A DNA stretch of 15,005 nt from F1-60-MAGs149 sp032119475 (GTDB lineage Bacteria > Actinomycetota > Thermoleophilia > Gaiellales > F1-60-MAGs149): positions 1-15,005 of the forward strand of contig JAUMCA010000104.1 of assembly GCA_032119475.1 (NCBI GenBank), read 5' to 3'. Below, one piece after another: positions 6,776 to 13,311 of this stretch. The notes under the pieces are model-generated. The model was not told the origin of the DNA. It saw only the letters and a program-made list of their open reading frames with translations, and made no database searches. Position 1 is the stretch's first letter; each line of letters begins with the position of its first letter. Made by a program: the position numbers and the translations under genes.

Positions 6776-7121
6776 CGGCGGGGCGTGCCGTCAGGCGCGC
6801 CAGCGCTCGAGCGCGCTGACGATCTGCCCAGCCCAGCGGTCCCGTCGGCGACTGCGACCGTCAGGGAGAAGGTCTCGTCGTCGTCGTCGACGTCGGGTCG
6901 CAGGCCATTGAGGTCGAGGGTGACGCCGAGCGCCAACGCTTCGGTACCGCAACAGCCGCACCCGAACGACGCCTGGGATGGAGGACGCACGCATCCGCTC
7001 GGCGAGCGTACGCCGCTCCCGCGCGCCCCCGCTACGCCGCGGAGCGACGCACGATCGGAGTCGCCGGAGCTCCACACGAATGCGCACCGATAGCGCGCCG
7101 ATCTGCGCGCACCCCACCCCG
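6776..7121. other. Intergenic stretch without an intact gene
   Basis: About 345 bases between the convergent amine oxidase and F420 oxidoreductase genes. Open frames here are short, Arg/Ser-rich and unconvincing as whole proteins. The only protein-like text is on the minus strand and jumps between two frames (see the relic at 6791-7020). No promoter, RNA gene or insertion sequence was seen. Confidence 0.6.
6791..7020 (-). pseudogene. Possible frameshifted remnant of a small gene
   Basis: Reading leftward, plausible protein text switches frame. One frame gives LAERMRASSIPGVVRVRLLRY, another continues ALALGVTLDLNGLRPDVDDDD then ETFSLTVAVADG, and the first frame resumes with DRWAGQIVSALERWRA before a TGA at 6793-6791. 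Pieced together this would be the last 75-80 residues of a small alpha/beta protein with a normal-looking C-terminus. I do not recognise the family. The need for two frame changes suggests a decayed gene, though sequencing errors or coincidence in high-GC DNA are possible. The start is undefined, so the right boundary is approximate. Confidence 0.3.
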
Positions 7122-7160
7122 CTAATGAAACAAAGGGGCCTGGCCCCTTTGTTTCATTAG
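7122..7160. repeat. 39-bp perfect palindrome of the AAAGGGG-CCCCTTT family
   Basis: The 19-base arms, CTAATGAAACAAAGGGGCC and its complement, are perfect around a single central T at 7141. It lies five bases beyond the stop of the leftward F420 oxidoreductase and beyond the end of the convergent amine oxidase region. That fits a hairpin that can stop transcription of the leftward gene; the T-rich tract on its outer arm is part of the stem. Its core matches the elements at 9649-9742, so it belongs to a repeat family rather than being a one-off terminator. Confidence 0.8.
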
Positions 7161-7164
7161 GGGG

Positions 7165-8091
7165 TTAGAGGAGGTGCGGGGCGAGCGCCTCGAGGACGCG
7201 GATGCCGCAGGGGTCGTCGTCCTCGCCGAGCGGCTCGACGCCGACGTGGTCGGCGCCGGCCTCGATGTGCGCGCGCAGGCCGGCTGCGACGGTCTCCGGG
7301 TCGCCGTGGCAGACGAGGGCGTCGACGAGGCGGTCCGAGCCGCCGTCCTCGAAGTCGTCCTCGGTGAAGCCCATCCAGAGCAGGTTGCGCTGGTAGTTCT
7401 CGATGCCGAGGTACCAGCCGATGGCGGCGCGAGCGCGGGCACGGGCGCGGTCGGCGTCGGTGTCGATGATCGCCTTGTGCACCGTCGCGATGATCGGATC
7501 GGCGCCCATGATCTCGCGGGCGCGCGCGGTGTGCTCGACCGGCACGAGGTACGGATGCGCGCCGAGCGACAGGTCGCGCGCGACCTCGAGCATCGGCTTG
7601 CGCAGCGCCGCGATGATCGTGTGGACCTTGCCCTGCGCGTCGTCCGCACCGCCGTCGGGCGAGTACACCGCGCCGGCCTCGATCTGCTGGAGGTACTCGC
7701 GCATCTTCGCCACCGGCTTCAGGTAGGTCGTCCCGCGCGGGTCGACCTGCGGCGGGTGGCTGACGCCGAGGCCGAGCAGGAAGCGATCGTCGAAGCCGTC
7801 GTTGAGGGTGCGCGACGCGCTGGCCGAGGCGACCGCGTCACGGGCCCACACGTTCGCGATGCCGCTCGCGACCATGATGCGCTCCGTCGCACCAAGCAGG
7901 ATCGCGCCGTTCGAGAACGACTCGCGCAGGCCCATGCCCTCGGGGTACCAGAGGCAGGAGTAGCCCGCCGCCTCGACGGCCTGCGCCGCCGGCCGGCCGA
8001 GCGAGGACGGCACCGCCGTCAGCGGACCGATCCACGCACCCCAGGTGCCGATCTTGGCGCGCATCGCCGCGCGGTCATCGCTCAGTCCCAT
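7165..8091 (-). CDS. F420-dependent luciferase-like oxidoreductase (MSMEG_4141/TIGR03620 type)
   Basis: This 308-residue luciferase-like (bacterial luciferase superfamily, TIM-barrel) protein resembles the probable F420-dependent oxidoreductases of the MSMEG_4141 family. The supporting text is IGTWGAWIGPL near the N-terminus, GYSCLWYPEGMGLRESF, ATERIMVASGIANVWARDA and RFLLGLGVSHPPQV. Members bind deazaflavin F420 and transfer hydride to mostly unknown substrates. The start is taken as the ATG at 8091-8089 because GGAGG lies seven bases before it. An in-frame ATG at 8151 would add 20 residues with no family similarity and would overlap the divergent MFS start. It shares a roughly 60-base divergent promoter region with that exporter. 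A palindromic hairpin follows the stop. Confidence 0.88.
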   Translation of the reverse strand: MGLSDDRAAMRAKIGTWGAWIGPLTAVPSSLGRPAAQAVEAAGYSCLWYPEGMGLRESFSNGAILLGATERIMVASGIANVWARDAVASASASRTLNDGFDDRFLLGLGVSHPPQVDPRGTTYLKPVAKMREYLQQIEAGAVYSPDGGADDAQGKVHTIIAALRKPMLEVARDLSLGAHPYLVPVEHTARAREIMGADPIIATVHKAIIDTDADRARARARAAIGWYLGIENYQRNLLWMGFTEDDFEDGGSDRLVDALVCHGDPETVAAGLRAHIEAGADHVGVEPLGEDDDPCGIRVLEALAPHLL

Positions 8092-8098
8092 TCGAAAT

Positions 8099-8103
8099 CC
8101 TCC
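8099..8103 (-). promoter_or_regulatory. Ribosome binding site deciding the F420 oxidoreductase start
   Basis: GGAGG on the minus strand lies seven bases before the ATG at 8091. It is one of the few clear Shine-Dalgarno sequences in the window and argues against the longer start at 8151. Confidence 0.7.
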
Positions 8104-8135
8104 GTGCTCCACAGGTTCGATCGGCATCGTGCCAC

Positions 8136-8141
8136 TACAGT
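8136..8141 (+). promoter_or_regulatory. Leaderless-type -10 box (TACAGT) of the MFS gene
   Basis: TACAGT is followed by eight bases and the ATG at 8150, with no ribosome binding site. The box lies inside the divergent promoter region shared with the F420 oxidoreductase. It supports 8150 over the upstream in-frame ATG at 8045, which lies within the neighbouring gene. Confidence 0.5.
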
Positions 8142-8149
8142 CCTTCGCC

Positions 8150-9658
8150 ATGCAGGGGGAACCGGCCCGAAGCCCGTGGCTGTCCCTGATCCCGCTGTGC
8201 CTCGCGGTGGCGCTCTACAAGATCGACCAGACCATCGTCAACGTCGCGCTGCCGACGATCCAGCAGGATCTGGACGCGCCCCCCGCGTCGCTCCTCTGGA
8301 CGGTCAACGCCTACACGCTGGCGCTGGCGGCCGCGATCCCGCTCGCCGGCACGTTCGGCGACCGGCTCGGTCGGCGACGGGTCTTCCTGATCGGCATCGC
8401 CGTCTTCACCGCCTCGTCGGCCGCGTGCGCGCTCGCCACCGGCGACGGGATGCTGATCGCGTTCCGCGCGGTGCAGGGCCTCGCGGCCGGCATCCTCGTG
8501 CCGCTGTCGATGGGCATCATCGGCGCGACCTTCCGCAGCGAGCACCTGCCGAGCGCGTACGGCTACTGGTCGGGATTCTCCAGCATCGGCATCGTGATCG
8601 GACCGATCGCCGGTGGCGTGCTGGTCCAGCAATTCGGCTGGGCGAGCATCTTCTGGGTGAACGTCCCGCTCGGGTTGCTGCTGCTCCCCATGGTCCGCTG
8701 GATGGTCGAGGAGACGCGCGATCCGACGCCGCGACGGGCCGACGTGGGAGGCGCCCTGCTCTCCACGGCCGGCATCCTGCTCATCTCGTGGGGCCTGATC
8801 GGCGCCACGGGCGGCATCTCGGCCGACGACGCGGGCGTCGCGCTGCTCGGCGCCGCCTGCCTCGGCGGCTTCGTGCTCTGGGAGCGGCGCGCGCCCGACC
8901 CGATGCTGCCGCTCGGCTTCTTCCGCGAGCCGGGCTTCGCGCTCGGGGCCGTGATCGGCATGGCGGTCTACGCGTACCCGGCCGTGATGCTCTTCCTCAC
9001 GCTGTACTTCCAGGGCATCCTCGAGGAACCGCCGCGCACCGCCGGCCTGATGTTCGTCCCGCTCGCCGCGACGCTGACGGTCGTGGCGACCTTCGCCGGC
9101 CCGATCACGCGCCGCATCGGCGCCCTCACGTCGATGGCGACGGGGATGGCGCTGATCGCCGCGGGCGCGCTGCTGTTCGCGAGGCTGCCGGCCGACGGCG
9201 CACTCGGCCTCCTGATCGCCGGGGAGGTCGTCATGGCGACGGGGATCATGCTGACGATCCCGGCCGCCGGCGCGGTGATGATGGCCTCCGTCCCGCGCGA
9301 ACGGGCCGGCGTCGGCTCGGCGGCGATGCAGGCGTTCCGGCAGATCGGGGCAGTGCTGGGCGTCGCGCTGTTCGGCGTGATCGCGGCGACGACCGCGACA
9401 CGGGCCTACGCGCCGGCCGACCCCTCGGCGGCCGCCCCCGCGATCGTCCAGCGCGTGGTCGGGGCCGAGGTCGACGAGGTCCGCCGCCTCGCCGGGGAGC
9501 AGGCCGCGGCGGCGGCGGCCGGCGCCTGGCTCGACGGCATGCACGCGGCGATGATCGCGATCGCCGTCGTCGCGCTCGCGAGCGCCGGGCTGTGCGTCGC
9601 GGTGGTCCGGCGACGCCATCGCGCGGACCACGAGCACCCCGCCGTCACCCCGTCGTGA
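8150..9658 (+). CDS. MFS multidrug exporter, DHA2 (EmrB/QacA) family
   Basis: This 502-residue major facilitator has the 14-helix drug:proton antiporter pattern. Motif D1 is KIDQTIVNVALPTIQQDL (from K24, with D26 in TM1). Motif A is GDRLGRRRV (from G70) between TM2 and TM3. The motif C-like proline/glycine-rich stretch GIVIGPIAGGVLVQQFGW is in TM5. The family extrudes hydrophobic or cationic compounds using proton influx. The ATG at 8150 is chosen because the mature family sequence begins right there and a TANNNT box precedes it; the 35 extra in-frame codons upstream overlap the divergent gene. The C-terminus ends VTPS with its TGA inside the left arm of a 39-bp inverted repeat. The substrate is unknown. 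Confidence 0.93.
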   Translation: MQGEPARSPWLSLIPLCLAVALYKIDQTIVNVALPTIQQDLDAPPASLLWTVNAYTLALAAAIPLAGTFGDRLGRRRVFLIGIAVFTASSAACALATGDGMLIAFRAVQGLAAGILVPLSMGIIGATFRSEHLPSAYGYWSGFSSIGIVIGPIAGGVLVQQFGWASIFWVNVPLGLLLLPMVRWMVEETRDPTPRRADVGGALLSTAGILLISWGLIGATGGISADDAGVALLGAACLGGFVLWERRAPDPMLPLGFFREPGFALGAVIGMAVYAYPAVMLFLTLYFQGILEEPPRTAGLMFVPLAATLTVVATFAGPITRRIGALTSMATGMALIAAGALLFARLPADGALGLLIAGEVVMATGIMLTIPAAGAVMMASVPRERAGVGSAAMQAFRQIGAVLGVALFGVIAATTATRAYAPADPSAAAPAIVQRVVGAEVDEVRRLAGEQAAAAAAGAWLDGMHAAMIAIAVVALASAGLCVAVVRRRHRADHEHPAVTPS

Positions 9659-9742
9659 ATCAAAGGGGTCTGGCCCCTTTCATTCACTTGATACGCCGAG
9701 CGCGTGAATGAAAGGGGCCAGACCCCTTTGATTCACGACGGG
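9649..9742. repeat. Perfect 39-bp inverted repeat holding both stop codons of two convergent genes
   Basis: The arms at 9649-9687 and 9704-9742 are exact reverse complements, separated by 16 bases. Each arm is itself nearly palindromic: GTGAATCAAAGGGG pairs with CCCCTTTCATTCAC with one mismatch around TCTGG. The DNA or RNA could therefore form two small hairpins or one long one. The shared arm starts inside the coding regions, so CCGTCGTGA gives both the MFS and the hydantoinase B gene the same last two codons (Pro-Ser) and stop. Position and shape fit a bidirectional terminator. Similarity to the element at 7122-7160 marks it as a member of a dispersed family, here as two units head to head. 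Confidence 0.9.
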
Positions 9743-11253
9743 CGGCCCCAGCCGCCCCCGCCCGGCGTGCGGACCGTCACCACGTCGCCCGGCGCGAGCT
9801 CCCGCCCCGCCTTGGCCCCGACCGGCTCGCCGTTGACGAGGTGCGCGCCCGGCGTGCCGTCCTCGCCGCCCGCGGCGCCGTGCGGGCCGACGGAGCGACG
9901 GTCCGCGACGAGCGACAGCGTGGCCGGCGCGAGCGCCTCGACCTCCCGGACGATGCCGTCGCCGCCGGCGTGCACACCGGCGCCGCCGGTGCCGTAGACG
10001 AGCTCGTAGCGGCGGACGCGCAGCGGTGCCTCCAGCTCCAGCGCCTCGACCGGCGTGTTGCGCGTATTGGACATCGCGACGTGGACGCCGCTCGGGCCGG
10101 GCCCGCGCGACGAGGCCCCCTGGCCACCGCCGATCGTCTCGTACGACGACCAGCCGCTGCCGCCCAGCACGAGGTTGTTCATCGTGCCCTGGCCCTGCGC
10201 CGGCAGATCGGCGACCTGCGCGAGCGCCGCGAGGACGACGTCGGCGATGCGGCTCGAGGCCTCGACGTTGCCGGCCGCCACGGCGGTCGGCGGCTGCGCG
10301 TGGACCAGCGACCCCGGCTCGGCGCGCACCTCGAGCGGCGCGGCGATGCCGGCGTTCATCGGGATGTCGCCCGGCAGGAGCACGCGGAGCGCGAACAGGC
10401 AGCCGGCGCGGGTCACGGCGAGCGGGCAGTTGACGTTGCCGCGGACGGCCGGCGAGGTGCCGGCGAAGTCGACCACCAGGCGGTCGCCGTCGACGGTCAC
10501 CGCCGCGCGGATGGGGATCGGATCCTCGGTGACCCCGTCGCCCTCGAGGATGTCCTCGGCCGTGTAGGTGCCGTCGGGCAGCGCGCGGATCGCATCGCGG
10601 GTGCGCTGCTCGGCGTAGGCGATCGTCGCGTCGCAGGCGCTGCGGATCGCCGCGGCGCCGTAGCGGTCGGCCAACTCGGCGAGGCGCTCGCCCGCGAGGT
10701 GGATCGCCGCCAGCTGCGCGTCGAGATCGCCCCGGCGCTCCCGCGGCGTGCGCACGTTGGCGAGGATCAGCGCGAGGATGTCCGGCTCGACGGCCCCCGC
10801 GCGGACGAGCCGCACCGGCGGGATGATCACACCCTCCTGGAACAGCTCCGTCGCGCCCGGCGGCATCGAGCCCGGGCGCATGCCGCCGACGTCGGCGTGG
10901 TGCGCGCGCACGGCGGCGATCGCGAGGACGTCGCCGTCCACGGCGATCGGCGCCACGAGCGTGATGTCCGGGAGGTGCGAGCCGCCCGCGAACGGGTCGT
11001 TGACGACGAACACGTCACCGGGCACCGGTCCCCGCTCGAGGACGGCCGCGACGGTCTCCGGCATCGAGCCGAGGTGGACGGGCACGTGGGCGGCCTGCGC
11101 GATCATCCGCCCGTCCGGCGCGAACAGCGCGCACGAGGAGTCGCGGCGCTCCTTGATGTTCGCGGAGAAGGCCGTGCGGACGAGCACCGCGCCCATCTCC
11201 TCCGCGACGCCCGCCAGCGCGTTGCCGAGCACCTGGAGCCCGATGGCGTCCAT
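9733..11253 (-). CDS. hyuB: N-methylhydantoinase/oxoprolinase-type beta subunit (HyuB)
   Basis: This 506-residue protein is of the HyuB/acetone carboxylase-alpha type. Family text is in order: FSANIKERRDSSCALFAPDG (about 28-47), HVPVHLGSMPETV, GDVFVVNDPFAGGSHLPDIT, VRGNVNCPLAVTRAG, NNLVLGG, YETIGGGQGASSRGPGPSG, AMSNTRNTPVEALE, and the TPGGGGWGRP tail. With HyuA it forms an ATP-hydrolysing complex that opens cyclic imides or amides such as hydantoins, N-methylhydantoin or 5-oxoproline; related pairs carboxylate ketones, so the substrate is open. The start overlaps the hyuA stop by one base (TGATG at 11255-11251), indicating a coupled operon. The stop lies in the right arm of the inverted repeat at 9649-9742. 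Confidence 0.9.
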   Translation of the reverse strand: MDAIGLQVLGNALAGVAEEMGAVLVRTAFSANIKERRDSSCALFAPDGRMIAQAAHVPVHLGSMPETVAAVLERGPVPGDVFVVNDPFAGGSHLPDITLVAPIAVDGDVLAIAAVRAHHADVGGMRPGSMPPGATELFQEGVIIPPVRLVRAGAVEPDILALILANVRTPRERRGDLDAQLAAIHLAGERLAELADRYGAAAIRSACDATIAYAEQRTRDAIRALPDGTYTAEDILEGDGVTEDPIPIRAAVTVDGDRLVVDFAGTSPAVRGNVNCPLAVTRAGCLFALRVLLPGDIPMNAGIAAPLEVRAEPGSLVHAQPPTAVAAGNVEASSRIADVVLAALAQVADLPAQGQGTMNNLVLGGSGWSSYETIGGGQGASSRGPGPSGVHVAMSNTRNTPVEALELEAPLRVRRYELVYGTGGAGVHAGGDGIVREVEALAPATLSLVADRRSVGPHGAAGGEDGTPGAHLVNGEPVGAKAGRELAPGDVVTVRTPGGGGWGRPS

Positions 11254-11777
11254 CACGCGTCGCCCTCCCGACGGAGGACGAGGGTGCCGGTCGCATCGCA
11301 CGCCCCGGCCCAGCCCGCGGGCACCCACACCGTGGCCCCGTCGATCGCCGCGCTGCACGGGCCGGCGACCGGCGCGGCGACGGCGGGCGTCGGCTCGAGC
11401 ACGGGCTCACCGGACGCCCGCGTCGCGGTGACGCGCACCGCGAGGGCCTCGACCTGGAGATCCGGGCGATCCCACCCGTGGCGGGCGCGGTGGAGCGCGT
11501 GGAAGTCCGCGGCGGCGTCGGCAGCCTGCTCGATCGGCACGGCCAGCTCGTGCCCCTGACCGCGGTAGCGGCAGTCGACGGCACACGCGATCGTCGCACC
11601 CGGCAGGTCGTCCAGCGCCTCGGCGACGAGGGCGTCGAGGGCCGCCTGCGCCCCGGCAGGGCCGTCCGCGTCGAGCGACGCCCGGACCGCGCGCACGTGA
11701 TCGCGGCGGACGTCGGCCAGCGCCAGCCCGACCGCCGACAGCACCCCGCTCGCGCTGGGGACCAGCACGGTCGCGAT
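11253..11777 (-). CDS. hyuA: Hydantoinase alpha subunit (HyuA), C-terminal part after the assembly break
   Basis: The recognisable sequence starts with IATVLVPSASGVLSAVGLAL, the conserved stretch that in HyuA proteins follows a few residues after GGAGPLH. It continues for about 174 residues to the TGA at 11255-11253, which overlaps the hyuB start. Going upstream, the family match stops at 11777: the next codons (GAG CAG and beyond) do not continue the expected LG-type sequence, and the DNA instead encodes an RTX segment on the other strand. Comparison with the N-terminal part suggests only about six to nine residues of HyuA are missing, so the gene is probably intact in the organism. The frame relative to the N-terminal part cannot be checked across the Ns. 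Confidence 0.85.
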   Translation of the reverse strand: MATVLVPSASGVLSAVGLALADVRRDHVRAVRASLDADGPAGAQAALDALVAEALDDLPGATIACAVDCRYRGQGHELAVPIEQAADAAADFHALHRARHGWDRPDLQVEALAVRVTATRASGEPVLEPTPAVAAPVAGPCSAAIDGATVWVPAGWAGACDATGTLVLRREGDA

Positions 11778-11924
11778 CTGCTCACCGGGGGTGCCGGTGC
11801 CGATCGCTTCCGCTTCAGCGCCGGCAGCGGCTTCGGGCAGACCCAGGCCGACCGGATCACCGACTTCAACCGAGCCCACGGGGATCGCATCGAGATCTCA
11901 CGCCAGGCCTTCGGCCTTGCCGCC
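11775..11924 (+). other. Foreign-looking 50-codon RTX/serralysin C-terminal fragment inserted in hyuA
   Basis: On the plus strand, opposite to hyuA, these 150 bases read as 50 sense codons: DLLTGGAGADRF, then a variable stretch, then ITDFNRAHGDRIEISR and AFGLAA, stopping at the Ns. This is the calcium-binding GGxGxD nonapeptide plus the linker typical of peptidase M10 serralysin C-terminal and other RTX proteins, which occur in many proteobacteria and cyanobacteria. Codons such as TCA, CTT and CGA are unlike the GC-ending use of the neighbours. There is no start, stop or rest of an RTX gene on this strand. It sits exactly where HyuA family sequence breaks and abuts the N gap. A chimeric contig end is the simplest explanation; a real insertion in hyuA is the alternative. 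Confidence 0.75.
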
Positions 11925-11934
11925 NNNNNNNNNN
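11925..11934. other. Assembly gap (ten Ns)
   Basis: Ten ambiguous bases interrupt hyuA directly after HGCA codons of its N-terminal part and beside the RTX-like fragment. A fixed run of ten Ns is typical of scaffolding, not a measured length. Confidence 0.97.
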
Positions 11935-13275
11935 CGCGCAGCCGTGGAGCGGCCCCGCGCCGCCGAAGGCGACCAGCGCGCCGGCCCGCGGGTCGCGCCC
12001 GCGCTCGACGCTGACCACCCGCAGGGCCTGCGCCATCGCGCTGTCGGCCACCCGGACGATGCCCGCGGCCGTCTCCTCCACGCCGAGGCCGAGCGCCTCG
12101 GCGACCGACGCGACCGCACGCTCGGCGAGGTCGCGTCGCACCTCGATCACGCCGCCGAGCACGGTGCCGTCGGCGATCCGGTCGAGGACGACGTTCGCGT
12201 CGGTGACGGTCGGCCGCTCGCCGCCACGTCCGTACGCCGCCGGGCCGGGCACCGCGCCGGCGCTCTCCGGCCCGACGCGCAGGCGGCCGCCGTCGTCGAC
12301 CCAGGCCAGCGACCCGCCGCCCGCGGAGACGGTGTGCACCTCGGTCATCGCGAGCCGCAGCGGCACGCCGGCGACGATCGCCTCGTTGGTCGTGGCGACG
12401 GCGCCGTCGACCACGGCGGCGACGTCGGTCGAGGTGCCGCCCATGTCGAACGTCAGCGCGTCGCGGAAGCCGCTGGCGAGGGCGACTCGCGCCGCGCCGA
12501 CCACGCCACCGGCGGGGCCGGACAGCACCGTGGTCGCCGCGAGCCGGGCCGCGGTGGCGGTATCGATCACCCCGCCGGACGACTGCATCACGGTCGGGGC
12601 CGGCAGCGCCGCCGCCGTCGCGCGCTCCTCGAGCCGCGTGAGGTAGTGCCGCAGCCGCGGACGCAGGTAGGCGGTCGCGACCGTCGCGCTGGTGCGCTCG
12701 TACTCGCGCATCTCGGGTAGCACCTCGTGGGAGGCGACGACGTCCGCATCCGGCAGCGCAGCCCGCAGCGCAGCGGCGACCGCCTGCTCGTGGGCGGGGT
12801 GGAGGTAGCCGAAGAGCAGCACGACGGCGACGCTCTCCGGCGCGGCCGCGGCGACGGCCGCCACGGTGGCCGCGAGCGAGGCGGGGTCGAGTGGCTCGAC
12901 CGCGCCGGTGGGGCCCATCCGCTCGCGCACGGTGAAGCGGAGGTCCCGCGGCACGAGCGGCGCGGGATGGTGGCGCGTGAGGTCGTAGAGGTCGGCGCGG
13001 GCCTGGCGGCCGATCTCGATGACGTCGCGGAAGCCCTCGGTGGTGACCAGCGCCGTCCGCGCGCCGCGTCGCTCGAGGAGCGCGTTCGTCGCGACGGTCA
13101 TGCCGTGCGCGAGCGCCTCGACGCCCGCCGGGTCGATGCCAGCCGCCTCGACGGCGGCGAGCACCGCCTCGGACTGATCGTGGGGCGTGGTCGGCACCTT
13201 GGCGATGACGAGCCCGGCCGGGCCGAGCGCGGCGAGATCCGTGAAGGTGCCGCCGACGTCGATCCCCACGCGCAT
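11935..13275 (-). CDS. hyuA: Hydantoinase alpha subunit (HyuA), N-terminal part up to the assembly gap
   Basis: The 447 codons from the ATG at 13275-13273 to the gap match HyuA/5-oxoprolinase-type ATPases of the actin/HSP70/sugar-kinase fold. MRVGIDVGGTFTD (phosphate-1 loop, G8-G9-T10) opens the protein. HGMTVATNALLERRGAR and TEGFRDVIEIGRQ follow. The second phosphate loop is DMGGTSTD (277-284). Near the end come the SAGGGS block and AFGGAGPLHGCA, broken by the Ns. HyuA supplies the ATP-dependent step with HyuB. The gene starts 36 bases from the divergent ATP-grasp gene and has a TACGCT box six bases before its ATG with no Shine-Dalgarno sequence. An automatic call would extend through the Ns with a spurious tail to 11866; I end it at the gap. 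Confidence 0.92.
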
Positions 13276-13281
13276 GGCGGA

Positions 13282-13287
13282 AGCGTA
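13282..13287 (-). promoter_or_regulatory. Leaderless-type -10 box (TACGCT) of hyuA
   Basis: On the minus strand TACGCT is followed by six bases and the hyuA ATG at 13275. It is arranged nearly symmetrically with the divergent TACCCT box at 13300-13305. Confidence 0.5.
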
Positions 13288-13299
13288 GGGCCGCGCGGC

Positions 13300-13305
13300 T
13301 ACCCT
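13300..13305 (+). promoter_or_regulatory. Leaderless-type -10 box (TACCCT) of the ATP-grasp gene
   Basis: TACCCT is followed by six bases and the ATG at 13312, with no ribosome binding site. With the hyuA box it makes a back-to-back pair separated by 12 bases, so occupancy of one promoter may block the other. Confidence 0.5.
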
Positions 13306-13311
13306 TCCCGC

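Noticed and set aside
8045..8149. N-terminal extension of the MFS protein from ATG 8045
   Set aside because: It overlaps the divergent F420 oxidoreductase and precedes the conserved TM1; the ATG at 8150 has a matching TANNNT box.
8092..8151. Longer F420 oxidoreductase starting at ATG 8151
   Set aside because: The extra 20 residues have no family similarity, no ribosome binding site, and would overlap the MFS start; GGAGG supports 8091.
9406..9740. Small peptides MNERGQTPLIH, MKQRGLAPLFH and similar encoded by the repeat elements
   Set aside because: They arise from translating the palindromes in shadow frames at both loci; symmetry of the repeat, not coding selection, explains them.
11478..12014. 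Plus-strand ORF containing the RTX segment as a real gene
   Set aside because: Only codons 11775-11924 look like RTX. The rest is antisense to hyuA, and the frame passes through the Ns. No start, signal or repeat array exists.
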